From assembly GCA_030220185.1 (NCBI GenBank), contig JASPKZ010007303.1, positions 1,054,001-1,118,000 on the forward strand: 64,000 nt of DNA, given 5' to 3'. The stretch comes from Diploptera punctata. Its lineage: Eukaryota > Arthropoda > Insecta > Blattodea > Blaberidae. Positions 47,616-57,893 of the stretch are shown in pieces. The notes beneath the pieces were generated by a model that searched no databases, had not been told where the DNA came from, and worked only from the letters and a program-made list of their open reading frames with translations. The translations under genes were made by a program, and so were the position numbers. The stretch's first letter is position 1; each line of letters opens with the position of its first letter.

Positions 47616-48374
47616 CGTTCATCACTAGTCACATCCACTCAAGCGTGGAGTAATATTTGTTCAGACTGTTAATGCAGTGTTAAGTGTTCCTTCTACATTT
47701 CATCATTTTTCCACTTGTATTATTATTAAATTAACAATAAATCTCATTCCATAATGTAAATTAATGAGTATGATAATAATTATTATGAAGAACAATAGCC
47801 TTGCCACAAATTATTGTCTTAAAAATTCATTTTTTTCTTAAACAAAAGTAAGTTTGTTGACACTTATTCTGTTAAGGCACTATTTTTAAATCTATCTTAT
47901 TTTTATTATATCTTATGAAATTTATTATGAATATCTTGCAAAATTACCAAGAATCATCATTTGTGATAAGTATACTGTTCTTTTTTGTCTCATCTTAGGC
48001 ATATTTATTTTGAGCAAAATGTGATTGAATAACTTGAGGCATTAACGGCACAATCCATATTTTTTCTTGTTTGGAGATATAAGTATTTTTGGTTAGGAAA
48101 ATACTTGGGATATCAATTTTTCTTAGTCATTGGTGTAAGACACACATTTTATCCTCCACCAACACATTTACACAATATTAATTTTAATTAATTCCATTCT
48201 CTTATAATATTATTGCTGTATATAAATTATTGATTTGTTTGTGTATATATAACACTTCTATACCAGTATATTAAATATAACATACATAATGTTAAAGCTA
48301 AGTAATAATTAATTTTTTTAAATTTTATGTCTCTTTTTTCATTTTAAATAAAATTTGGTTGGAATTTAATAATT
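47616..48374 (+). other. probable papilin 3' UTR and polyadenylation signals
   Basis: AT-rich, no coding potential. AATAAA hexamers occur at 47736-47741 and 48347-48352; either could end the transcript. The tract has no repeat that I recognise up to the foldback insertion at 48388, which is compatible with a conserved UTR. Which signal is used cannot be decided from sequence. Confidence 0.5.
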
Positions 48375-48387
48375 TATACAAATTATG

Positions 48388-48554
48388 ATATTATTTTTAG
48401 TCTCGACATCTTACCTCAATATTAATGTTGATTTGTTCTTGGACATGTTTCAAAACAATTCTGTTTTATCGTCAGCTTTATTGAGGTAAGATGTCCAGAC
48501 TAAAAATAATATAATTAAAATAACCTCAAAATATAACTTCCTAAAATTAAATAT
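48388..48554 (-). mobile_element. miniature PLE foldback with ribozyme-like core
   Basis: 13-bp duplication TATACAAATTATG at 48375-48387 and 48555-48567. On the minus strand: tail TTTTAGGAAGTTATATTTTG, arm AGTCTGGACATCTTACCTCA, core (48475-48442), CAAGAACAAATCAACATTAA, arm TTGAGGTAAGATGTCGAGAC. It lies downstream of the papilin stop, in or just after the 3' UTR. Confidence 0.75.
48442..48475 (-). ncRNA. hammerhead-like ribozyme core (candidate)
   Basis: Identical in plan to 31071-31104: CTGACGA, T, AAAACA-GAAT-TGTTTT, GAA, ACATGT, C. Here the arms CATCTTACCTCAATA / TATTGAGGTAAGATG supply a 15-bp distal stem I on both sides of the core. Confidence 0.5.
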
Positions 48555-48569
48555 TATACAAATTATGTC

Positions 48570-49300
48570 TAATTTCTGGAGAAAAGCGTAATGGAAAAGA
48601 TATTGGAAGACTCTAGAATAGAGAACATGTTATTTGAATAAAATTTAGGAATTGCAGTTTCTTTTTTTCTTTCTAAAATAACAAAGTCAAATTCTGGTAA
48701 ATGTTAATTTAAAAATAACATAAAAAAATTGTAGTTTTTGTTTGTTAGTTTGTAGTGTTTACAATTAAATGTTCTAAAAACTGGGATACCATATTTCATA
48801 CCAAAATGATCATATATGAAATTTGCTTCATTGAAATTTATATACCATAAAGAAGAAAATAAATGACTGCACATTGTCAGTATTATAAAAAAATAATTTA
48901 AATAAAAATTATTTCATCAACTGACAAATTTTTTTTCAATTTATGTATAATAATTAATAAGCTTTTGGATTTATTTTGTATGAAGTTCTTACAATTTAGT
49001 TTTCCTCTGAATAGTAGCTTAAAATTTTTAGATAATTTAATAACTTAAAAAACTACAAAATTATTATTATCATAGCTTTTCACACATCATTAGTTGATTA
49101 TGTTTGAAATGTGGAATAAAATATTGTTTATACAACCTGTGATGGATTTTGGGAAGACCATGCCCTCTGCATAGTTATTACTTGTTGATTGTATTGGAAA
49201 GAGCACAAGTGTTCAACATTTTAACTACTGATTAGTTATGGAATTCTTTGAATTTAATCAGCTACAACCTCAAATAATAAAATGTTAACAGATTAGAAAT
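48570..49300. other. AT-rich sequence downstream of papilin, no feature recognised
   Basis: No ORF, repeat family or RNA seen. Confidence 0.4.
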
Positions 49301-49309
49301 TCTTATTTT

Positions 49310-50130
49310 TATGGTTACTGAAATTATATTACCATCAATGATATAAAAATAGAAGTAAAATCATATAAATACTTGGTTCAACTGTAAATGGAAAGAAAAA
49401 CAGTATAGAGGAAGAAATTAGTAAAAGAATCTCATTAGGCAATGAAGCCTACTATGAAAATAGAATGATCTTTAAAAGTAAATATTTCTCCTGATTAACT
49501 AAGGGTTAGCTGAATAATAGAGTAATAAGACAAGTTGTGAAACATGGCTACTGAAATAATCTGATAAACAAAAAACTATTTTGAAAGAATTTGAAAGAAA
49601 ATCTTACAGAGAATTTTTGGGCCAATTAGAGAAACGGATGGCACATAGCATATGTGAATGAACTTCAAACTAATAACATTTATTTAATATATGTAGAAAA
49701 TAACACTATAAGGTTTCCTTTAATTATATTTGGGTTGGATATTTTGACTCACCTCATATTTCTTGAAATATTCAAGAAATATGAAGTGAGTCAAAATATG
49801 GAACTCAAATATAATTAAATCAAACTAAATAATTTAATACAAAATTAAAATGTAGTAAACCACATTAAACTCAAAGCCTACACTAGTTTGGACATATGGA
49901 TAGAATGCAAGAAGAAAAACTTCTAAAATAATATAGAAATGGAAACCAATATGCATCAGAACAGCTAGATGCCCAAAAACAGATGGAAAGATGTCATCAT
50001 AAAATATATATCAGAAATAAAAATTAAAAATTGGCCAGTCTTTATCTAGAGTAGATCTGAATGGGAAAAAATAGTTGAGAAGGCCAAAACTTCACTGAAG
50101 TTGTAGTTGCCTAACTGAAGAAAAAGAAGA
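49310..50130 (+). mobile_element. decayed LINE interrupted by a PLE foldback
   Basis: 49330-49670 reads IKSYKYLVQL then KEISKRISLGN-type and EFERKSYREFLGQLEKRM sequence with stops; 49880-50105 continues with FGHMDRMQEEKLLK- and PKNRWKDVII-like sequence and ends in (GAA)n at 50119-50136. The foldback at 49690-49850 (ATTTTGACTCACCTCATATTTCTTG / CAAGAAATATGAAGTGAGTCAAAAT) splits it. Confidence 0.6.
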
Positions 50131-50305
50131 AGAAGAAATTATATTAATACAGTATATCAATTTGAATTGCTATATCCACAATCATTTTCATCTTTTATAT
50201 GATTATAGAACTACATATGAAGAGATAAAGTTTGATTTCCAGTTCAAGCATTAATTTTTCTTTTCAAAAAATAAAATTGTCCTGGGCTGGAACATGTTAA
50301 ATTAA

Positions 50306-50878
50306 TAAACACAATTAAATTATTGTAAATCAATGGTAAAGAGAAAAATTTAAAGGTTCGGGGTTCGATTCCCGGTTCAGGCAAAAATTTTTCTCTTTAC
50401 CATTGATTTACAATAATTTAATTGTGTTTATTAATTTACTTATTTCTATCATAGTAATAGCTTTAGCTTCTCAATATTAATTTAATAAATAATGCTATAG
50501 CTGTGTGGAGTCCCTTCATGTCTTCTTCAGGTAGAACAGTCCAAATAATAAACAAAATTTCATCTACCAAAATTTAATATCCAAGCAATAACCATCAATA
50601 AAGCCATTCATTGTGTATTTGTGAATGATGATTCATTGCAATTGAATGTGGGGCCAGTAGAGTAAAGGTAAAGGAAGGATTCTTGCTTGGATGGGAATGA
50701 AGCCTGGATTAGCTCGGTGGTCTGAGCATTAGCACGGAAAGCTAAAGGTTCGGGGTTCGGTTCCCGGTTCAGGCAAAAATTTTTCTCTTTACCATTGATT
50801 TACAATAATTTAATTGTGTTTATTAATTTACTTATTTTTCTATCATAGTAATAGCTTTAGCTTCTCAATATTAATTTA
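50306..50878 (+). mobile_element. tRNA-like tandem element C with LTR-like repeats
   Basis: 12-bp duplication ATGTTAAATTAA (50294-50305, 50879-50890). Order: inverted cap (50306-50350), a tRNA-like 3' half plus tail (50351-50490), an internal segment of about 210 bp, a 73-nt tRNA-like module (50702-50774) and the tail again (50775-50878). The tail (TTTTTCTCTTTACCATTGAT, CAATAATTTAATTGTG, TCATAGTAATAGCTTTAGCT) is nearly identical in its two copies. A different sequence family from elements A and B but the same plan. Confidence 0.72.
50702..50774 (+). ncRNA. tRNA-like module of element C, 73 nt
   Basis: Acceptor GCCTGGA/TTCAGGC (7 pairs including G-T), D stem GCTC/GAGC, anticodon-type stem TTAGC/GCTAA with 7-nt loop ACGGAAA, T arm CGGGGTTCGGTTCCCGG. 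Position 33 of the loop is C, not the T of real tRNAs, and one extra base lies before the D stem, so it is tRNA-derived rather than a working tRNA. Confidence 0.6.
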
Positions 50879-50890
50879 ATGTTAAATTAA

Positions 50891-51895
50891 ATTAAACACC
50901 TAATTATAAATATCAATTTGGAATAAAATTGTGTCTTATTTTATTAATTCCTCAAGTCCTTCAATTGTAAAATTATTTATATTGATTTAAATATTAATTT
51001 TGTTCAATTATTCAGTTTGTATTTTAATAACCATTATTGGTAATACCTTACAATAATTTATTCTTACTGTACAGTGGTAAACTGCCAAGTTATTAGTGAG
51101 ATGTATGGTCTTTAGGTTTTAACTATGTTAAAATGTCTCATGTGCTGAGATCATTCATGTAAGTGCCTTATATTTTTGTGTTATATTAAAAGTAATTAGT
51201 GCCCAAAATACGTAACTAAAATTGTGTAATTAATTGGGCATTGTTAGATAATGTAAATTGTACTTCCTTATGTATAGATTGTTAAAAATTTTTTCTCTTG
51301 ATAACATTTCATAATAACTTCTCCATTTTCAGCATTTTTTACAAGGAAACCGTTGATATAAAACATTATGGAAGAAAATGATTAACATATCAGGTTTTAA
51401 TTTAACAAAGAATAAAAGTGCAGAAGCATATCACCATGAGCTACCCAGCATGTAACATATTCTCATAAACACATTTCTTCTTTAACCTTATTGTAACTGT
51501 AATGTTGTGTGTGAATGTTCTTATTTAGAAATTTATCCATTGGTGATGCTCATATAATTTCACTGCCACTTGTAAAACACCTGAAGTGTGAAAAAAAATA
51601 TTATGTAATTTTTTTTAAAATGTACATTAGTTGATGCCTTTTAGAAATTAACTTATAGATAATAATGTAGTTTATGGTTACCCAGTACAATTTTCTCTAA
51701 AGTTTACTTTGGTGAACAATTCAACACTAAATAGGTATTTGAAATCCTTGGTATTTTCATGGTTGACAATCCCAACACAAATTGATGCATACTATTGACT
51801 ATTTATTCAATTTTCTTCCTTCACCCACTTGCATTGTAATCTTGTCTAATGTTATACTAATAAGAATCTACATTCAGGTTATTACTAATGTATTT
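50891..51895. other. AT-rich sequence, no feature recognised
   Basis: No recognisable element or ORF in about 1 kb. Confidence 0.4.
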
Positions 51896-51904
51896 TGAAA
51901 TCAT

Positions 51905-52690
51905 TAGGAAGTAACATTATGAGGTTTAATTTGATATTTGAGTTTGTAGTGTTTTAACATTCTTACTTCATATGATTGTTTTGTTGGACATATGTTTCAA
52001 AGCTGTTGCTCCATCATCAGCGGTTACACAAACTGATTTCTTCTTTTCTTCACGTTGTCGGCCCTGAATCTGTGTTCCAAAGAACTTGGTAATGAGGCTC
52101 CTTTCTCTGGGAATTACGAAGTTCATAATTTTCTCCTTGTTCTTCTGTATATAGATTTTTTCCCATACCGTGAGTTCATTGATATTTTCTAACTGTTTTA
52201 ATAATTTTGTATTTAGATCTATTTTGTATTTTTCTGTCCAAACGTGAGCTGCAACTGCAGATTTTTCTATTTCTCCTTTTTTTACATTTCTTACAGGGAA
52301 AACAAAGAGAAATTTAAACATTAGAACTAAAGAAGACATAAGAAATGTAAAAAAAAGGAGAAATAGAAAAATCTGCAGCAGTTGCAGCTCACATTTGGAC
52401 AGAAAAACACAAAATAGATCTAAATACAAAATTATTAAAACAGTTAGAAAATACCAATGAACTCACGGTATGGAAAAAAAAATCTATATACAGAAGAACA
52501 AGGAGAAAATTATTAACTTTAAAATTCCTAGAGAAAGGAGCCTCATTACCAAGTTCTTTGGAACACAGATCCAGGGCCGACAACTTGAAGAAAAGAAGAA
52601 ATCAGTTTGTGTAACCGCTGATGAAGGAGCAACAGCTTTGAAACATATGTCTGACAAAACAATCATATGAGGTAAGAATGTTAAAAAAAT
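51905..52690. mobile_element. PLE foldback with GIY-YIG C-terminal fragments
   Basis: The minus arm (52300-51968) encodes VKKGEIEKSAVAAHVWTEKY, ELTVWEKIYIQ and IPRERSLITKFFGTQ; the plus arm (52290-52670) starts further upstream (GKTKRNLNIRTKE) and has a frameshift near 52350, then repeats the same C-terminus. Both run through the ORF end into CTGATGA-type cores and CATATGARGTAAG. Arms about 95% alike. Confidence 0.8.
52618..52651 (+). ncRNA. hammerhead-like ribozyme core (candidate)
   Basis: CTGATGA (52618-52624, the textbook box), stem II AGC/GCT with flanking wobbles, GAA (52640-52642), stem III ACAT/ATGT, cleavage C52651. Stem I: TTTGT/ACAAA after an internal loop. The inverted copy (52020-51987, minus) has CTGATGA, T, GGAGC-AACA-GCTTT, GAA, ACATATGT, C. 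Confidence 0.5.
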
Positions 52691-52699
52691 ACGAACTCA

Positions 52700-53240
52700 A
52701 GTAAAAAATGTTACTAATGTAGTTATGTTGTTAAATAGGCTTTTCTATGAAATAAGCATATTTCATTCATTCTTCATTTCATGTATCCAACTGTAGCTGA
52801 TGACATGAATCTATTGCATATTTATGCCTGTATAAGTTGCAATGGGGCTGCATTGATGTACATGCAGCTTATATGGGCATTTCTTAGTTCCTTGTTTATC
52901 TAATATGTCAATAACAAGGTTAACCCTTCTCACTCATCAAGGTGAGTGCCCACGAGGTTGTAAGAATTAGATAGATCGATAGAGAGGAATGAAAGTAGGA
53001 AAAGGTCTTCTAGGCCTTGGAAAAGGAGAAGAATGGAAAATGAAAGACTCCCAAGCCCTCGGATATCCTAATAGCATCAGGATCAGAAAAAAACAAGAGA
53101 TGACCAAGGAAGGTCGAATAGAAAAAGATAAAAGTGAAGAGTAAAACATCAGTAAGTGGAAGCAATGTTTTGCTCAGGTTGGGTACCTTGTGGTCGCCAT
53201 CCACATATCTCCTAGATGGAGACCCCTGAGGTAAAATAAG
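52700..53240. other. unassigned repeat material
   Basis: 52767-52823 is shared with 58759-58814 (TCATTCTTCATTTCATGTAT, TAGCTGATGACATG). 52915-53235 is a GA-rich stretch ending in the CATCCACATATCTCCTAGAT repeat also found at 45285-45345. No ORF of note. Confidence 0.4.
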
Positions 53241-53469
53241 CACATATCAAAATAAATATTTATTTGAAACATGAAAATTTGTCATGGAATTCAGATATTA
53301 GATTGTGCATGAACTATGTATTGGGATCTCAATTTTTATAGATCTAAAAATGTTATGCAATGATCACACTTTTCACTATAGTGCAAATAATAGTTTTTAT
53401 TCTTGGTAATAGATCAAACATTTATCTATTACCAAAACTAATTAAAATTCACAAGAGTAAAGAAATACA

Positions 53470-53609
53470 TTAAATTATTTTTAGTCTATTCATCTTACCT
53501 CAATATTAATGTTCAAGAACAAATCAACATTAATATTGAGGTAAGATGATCAGACTAAAAATAATTTAATTAAAATAACCTCAAAATATCACTTCCTAAA
53601 ATAAAATAT
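53470..53609 (+). mobile_element. miniature PLE foldback starting at the ribozyme cleavage point
   Basis: 12-bp duplication TAAAGAAATACA (53458-53469, 53610-53621). The left inverted arm (TTAGTCTATTCATCTTACCT, CAATATTAATGTT) ends at 53513; the right part begins at 53514 with CAAGAACAAATCAACATTAA, exactly the base after the cleavage position in the parent core at 31071-31104. The core itself is absent. Confidence 0.75.
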
Positions 53610-53621
53610 TAAAGAAATACA

Positions 53622-54385
53622 CATTTCCCTTTAGCATAATGATTGAATCTTTTGCTGAAATAGAAAGACTTCACTTGCGAAAATTGTGTTTTTTTTCAAA
53701 AGTGATCTACCTGCGTATAATCAGAAGTTGAAGATTATAAGTAATAATTATGTCATGCAAATTGCTTATTTAATATTTGCTTATAATTATTTTATTTATG
53801 ATTAACTTAATTACCATAGTTCATTTAATTATTTTTCAGTCTCCAAAAATTTTAATTTGAAATTTTAGCTTTCTTGTTAGTAAGTTCACATTAATATAAT
53901 CAGATACTTTATGTCAAGATATACATAATTTTTAAGAAGTCTCTAGTCCAATAATCATATTAAACTTAAATCAACTATCTCCCAAGTTAAAAATAAAGAT
54001 AAATTGATTTTACAGTGATTGATGATAAGAGATGATAATGGTACTGGCATTAGGGAAGATAGGTAGGTAAATCGAATAATGGAAGAAAAGAGATAATGAA
54101 ATATAATTTATATATAGTGTATAGTTCTGAATAATTTAATTACTTGTCATTTGAATGAATAAAAATATTGCAACAGTAAATGGATTGCAGTTTGTCTGGG
54201 TAACTGTAAATTACTATGAATAATACAGATAAAAGTGATGCCATTCTTGTGCCTTTTCTTCTTTTCATACAAAGATTTTTTAATGTGAAAATAATGTATG
54301 TTCATTGTATTTTGAAATTAGTAATGTGTACATACTTCTGAATGAAAATAAAAAGTACTTTATTTTATATTTTCTAATATTTGTC
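53622..54385. other. AT-rich sequence, no feature recognised
   Basis: No recognisable repeat or ORF. Confidence 0.4.
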
Positions 54386-54552
54386 TTTACCTACAGTGAA
54401 GATTATTACACTATAACCAGGTCACAGCTTTTTATTCTGTCATTGTTATAATTTTCTAACCAAAAAAATATTTACCTACAGTGAAGATTATTAAACTATA
54501 ACCAGGTCACAGCTTTTTATTCTGTCATTGTTATAATTTTCTAACCAAAAAA
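54386..54552 (+). repeat. 85-bp tandem duplication
   Basis: TTTACCTACAGTGAAGATTA and following bases start at 54386 and again at 54471; the two copies differ at about one base. Very recent. Confidence 0.88.
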
Positions 54553-54737
54553 GATTGTATTTATCTAACATCCCTATTGATCCATTTTTCTTATGAATTT
54601 TATTTATTTCTAATGACACCAGTTTGGTATAAATCCATTGATTGATTGATTGCAATGCTATACCAAGTTGTAACCACGGAATGATTCTGCAAACGCTGTG
54701 TATTATTGGTAAAAAAACTGTGTATTATTCATAAATT

Positions 54738-55225
54738 AATGAGTCATTTTTTACATCTTATCTCATATTTCATGTTTCTTTAAATACGGGAGTCCTGCGC
54801 CGTAGCCGAGTGGTTAAGGCAGGAAGCCTTGGCGCAGAGCTACGGGACTTGCGCTGGTTCGAGTCTCCATGGGGGAAGAAATTTTCTCATGGTATTTCGG
54901 CCAGTATGGGACCGGTGCCCACCCAGCATCATGAGGCATTTGGGTAGCTATAATAAGTAGCGGCTCCAGGTTGAGAAAATCAGCTATAACGGCTGGGGGA
55001 CTCGACATGCTGACCACGTGTCACCCCTACACTGGCTTATCATCTACCTCTGTGACTGAACATGTGGATGAGATGCCAGCAACCGGCTGGTAGGCTAAGG
55101 GCCTTCTAGGCTTGTCGTGCCAGGAGTTTTTTTTTTAAATATGGGAACTAGTTTTGAAGAGAACCATCTCTCTCATTTTCAACCGACATTATGACTCATA
55201 TTTAACTATGAACTATGTATTATAT
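54738..55225. mobile_element. PLE terminal fragment split by a SINE
   Basis: AATGAGTCATTTTTTACATC to TTTCTTTAAATACGGGA (54738-54789) continues at 55134 with TTTAAATATGGGAACTAG and GAGAACCATCTCTCTCATTT. The SINE between is flanked by TTAAATAYGGGA. The same PLE family as 29520-30100. Confidence 0.6.
54790..55128 (+). mobile_element. SINE, Leu/Ser-tRNA-type family, copy 4
   Basis: GTAGCCGAGTGGTTAAGGCA (A box) and GCTGGTTCGAGTCTCCATGG (B box), with the full body to GGGCCTTCTAGGCTTGTCGT and a T-run at 55130. Among the best-preserved copies. Confidence 0.87.
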
Positions 55226-55385
55226 TTAGGTAGAATTTTTCATCACTCACCTCATATTGACTATAAACTAGTTTCGGAACATAGTTTCTGTCCCATCCTC
55301 AGTATCGTCACAACCGTTGTCTATCGTCTTTAATATGAGGTGAGTGATAAGAAATTCTACCTAAATGATTATACCTCATAGTGTG
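55225..55385 (-). mobile_element. PLE 3'-end foldback, family of 24402-25966
   Basis: GGTAGAATTTTTCATCACTC to CTCATATTGACTATAAACTA at left and ATATGAGGTGAGTGATAAGA at right (55333-55352). Minus strand 55302-55259: CTGAGGA, T, GGGACA/TGTTCC, GAA, ACTA/TAGT, C, a hammerhead-like core as at 25875-25918. No ORF. Confidence 0.65.
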
Positions 55386-55444
55386 AATTCTTAAAATAAG
55401 TGTGTATTAGGTAATAATATTGTGTCAACACTTATGGGCTAGTT

Positions 55445-55695
55445 ATTGTCATGCTAGACACTGGTTCCAAGATTAATGGGTTAAAACCCAGCCTGAGTCA
55501 ATTGATTTTAAGGGTGTAATAATCCAGACTATGGCTTATATAGAAAGGCAAATAAAGCTAAAGACCTAAGTCCCGCCATGTCGTAGTTCAATGGAACTTA
55601 GAAGAACCTCGAGATTGAAATAAGAAGCCTCTTTGAGTAAAATTTGCTGGTACTTTTCAGGCACATTTGAATTGCGATTAATTACGAATAATTAA
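55445..55695 (+). mobile_element. tRNA-derived SINE-like sequence, decayed
   Basis: GGGTTAAAACCCAGCCTGAG at 55478-55497 recalls a decayed B box; AAGGCAAATAAAGCTAAAGA and AAGCCTCTTTGAGTAAAATT in the body echo the SINE at 5291-5700 (AAGGCCTCTAAGCAAAATTT). Uncertain limits. Confidence 0.4.
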
Positions 55696-55873
55696 AGTAC
55701 ACCCTTAGACAAAAAAATGAGTCATCTCTTGATTCTATCAACCGATCGGTGAACTTCGTGAGCACTCGCAGAAGCCTTATTCACATTAACGCGTTTTCAG
55801 TAATTGTACTGTGGTGTTTGCTAGTTAATGTAGTGCACACTCAAGTAACATAAAAGAGAGAGCTTGCCTTTGT

Positions 55874-55948
55874 GTGTTTCCGTGGTTGAGAGGTTTAACA
55901 CACAACATCTGCATTCGTAACCTCACGGGTTCGATTCCCGTTCTACTT
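55874..55948 (+). ncRNA. tRNA-like unit followed by T-run
   Basis: CCGTGGTTGAGAGGTTTAAC (A-box-like) and CTCACGGGTTCGATTCCCGT (B box), then T11 at 55949-55957. The acceptor stem does not close. It could be a SINE head or Pol III promoter relic. Confidence 0.45.
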
Positions 55949-56689
55949 TTTTTTTTACTGAATGTTAGGATAGCATTTCGCCTGTAATATAGTTTCATAT
56001 TTAATTTTATATTTGAGTTTTATGGCTTTAATGCACACACAAAACACATAAATGAAAACCTTCTAATAATTAAATGAAGAAAGAAAATAATATCTTCTAA
56101 AATGAAACTTTAACAAAAACAAAATCAATATCGGGTGTATGAATCCTCAGCATCTATTGCCGCCCTCAATCTGCGGGACATTGATGCAATCAAATTTCTA
56201 CAGGCACGTGGACGATCGGCTAGAGCATCCCAGGCGTCTTGAATTTGTGCCCATAAGCCATCTTTCGTTTTTCGTGCATCTGCAGGCCAATTAGAGTTCA
56301 TCTCTATTTTCATCTTAGCCCATACATTTTCGATTGGATTCAACCTGGTGAACAGCGAAATTTGATTTGCCTTCTCCTTTAACAATGAAATCAAATTTCG
56401 CTAAACATATTTCAGAAAGCGGCCACAGTTTCAACAATATCGATAATACAATGTAAATTATACACAGAGAAAACAACAGACACAAAATTAACATTTTACA
56501 AGAAATCAAAATTATCAAGAAGGCCAAGAATACAAACATTCTCAACGAAAATGTGCCTAATAAGCAAAACCCTCTATTAGACATACAGTTAATTCAATAC
56601 TACTACAACAACTCCAGAAGATGAAGCATGCATCGAAAGGCCTAGAGTGAAATCAACGAAAATTTTAGATAGTTGAGGAAGACGGTAGT

Positions 56690-57245
56690 ATACAAGGTAA
56701 AAATAAATAATAGTTTAAACAAACTAAAACAACACGCTTTATTAGAAAACCGAACTAAAAAATGAAAAATAATTTTATTTTCCAAAACGCTTGGGATAAA
56801 ATTAAAGTGGTCAACAAAAAAATAATCTCCAACACATCTAGAATAAAACTAGAGTTATCTACAAAAAAAATAATTTTAATATCAAAAGCGTGGGGTGCTC
56901 TATATCAATTAATACTTATATTTGATAATAAACAGATATTGGTAAAAGTAAAGTCTCTAAGAAGAAAACGTAAAAACCATAAAAAGCACCCAACGCTTTT
57001 GATGGTAAAATTATTTTTTTTGTAGATAACTCTAGTTTTATTCTAGATGTGTTAGAGATGATTTTTTTGTTGACCACTTTAATTTTTTCCCCAAGCGTGT
57101 TGGAAATTAAAATTATTTTTTTATTTTTTTGTTCGGTTTTCTAATAAAGCGTGTTGTTTTAGTTTTTTAAACTATTATTTATTTTTTAGTTTGGTTATCT
57201 AATAAAGCGTGTTGTTTCAGTTTTTAAACTATTATTTATTTTTTT
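56690..57245. repeat. foldback inside the Tc1-type element
   Basis: The left arm (AACACGCTTTATTAGAAAAC, AAAGTGGTCAACAAAAAAAT, AACTAGAGTTATCTAC) is mirrored at 57020-57160. The outer module AATAAAGCGTGTTGTTTTAG with TTTAAACTATTATTTATTTT is repeated in tandem at 57143-57190 and 57196-57242. No coding capacity beyond short frames. Confidence 0.7.
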
Positions 57246-57334
57246 AATTTTTAGTTTAATTGATTGTCATAAACCGGAATCCCATGAAAATTTAATTGCT
57301 TAATACTTTTCTAAAAGAAAAAAACCTCTGGCCC

Positions 57335-57420
57335 AGATTTGAACCAGCGACCTATTGATTGCTGAAATTATATACCACTACAGTCCACCGCTCTACTAAC
57401 TGAGCTCTTACAACGATTGA
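57335..57420 (-). ncRNA. tRNA-Tyr-like unit with intron-like insert, followed by T-run
   Basis: Minus strand: GAGCTCAGTTAGTAGAGCGG, TGGACTGTAG, an insert TGGTATATAATTTCAGCAA, TCAATAGGTCGCTGG, TTCAAATC. The GGACTGTAG...AGGTCGCTGGTTC order is that of eukaryotic intron-containing tRNA-Tyr. The acceptor stem and part of the T stem do not pair, so it is a pseudo-tRNA. A T-run (GGTTTTTTTC) follows at 57333-57322. Confidence 0.5.
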
Positions 57421-57814
57421 CTAAAAAGTCGATAAGTCCGCAACCTATTACACAGGTTTTTATTTTTTTGATTTTCCGATGATTCTGGCCAGGATTTTAG
57501 AAAAAAACTATGAAATTATTGTATTGTCATGGGTCCTTTACAAGTATACAAAGTTTCAAGTCGATCCAATGTTTTTAAGTGGATGAAAATCATGTTCAAA
57601 GATTCCGTTACATAGATACAGGTTCGTTACATAGACATATACAGGTCAAGCTAATATAAAGCGTGTAAAAATATATAATTTAACATTGTTATAACCTCAA
57701 CGGTATAAAAAAATTATGAACTTAAAAAGTATAGATTAATTCAAATGTCGAAATAAAATGTATTTAATTCATAAAACGTTTTAATACAAATATCACGAAA
57801 AAAACTGCGTAATT

Positions 57815-57893
57815 GAAGACGCGAACCTGCGATCTTCATTAACAGAAACAGTGACCGTGTGCTTTACTGCTGAGCTATCAGGACACGTAGAAG
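57815..57893 (-). ncRNA. tRNA-like unit followed by T-run
   Basis: Minus strand: GATAGCTCAGCAGTAAAGCA (A box) and ATCGCAGGTTCGCGTCTTC (B box), then GCAGTTTTTTTC. The cloverleaf does not close fully. Confidence 0.45.

Noticed and set aside
47587..47615. Splice donor in the last exon (CAG|GTAC) leading to a further exon
   Set aside because: No downstream open segment with an acceptor and papilin-like sequence was found, and the PLAC domain is already complete.
54386..54552. Target-site duplication of a large insertion
   Set aside because: The 85-bp copies are directly adjacent, so this is a simple tandem duplication.
57335..57420. A genuine tRNA-Tyr gene with intron
   Set aside because: The core resembles tRNA-Tyr, but the acceptor stem does not pair and the T stem has mismatches.
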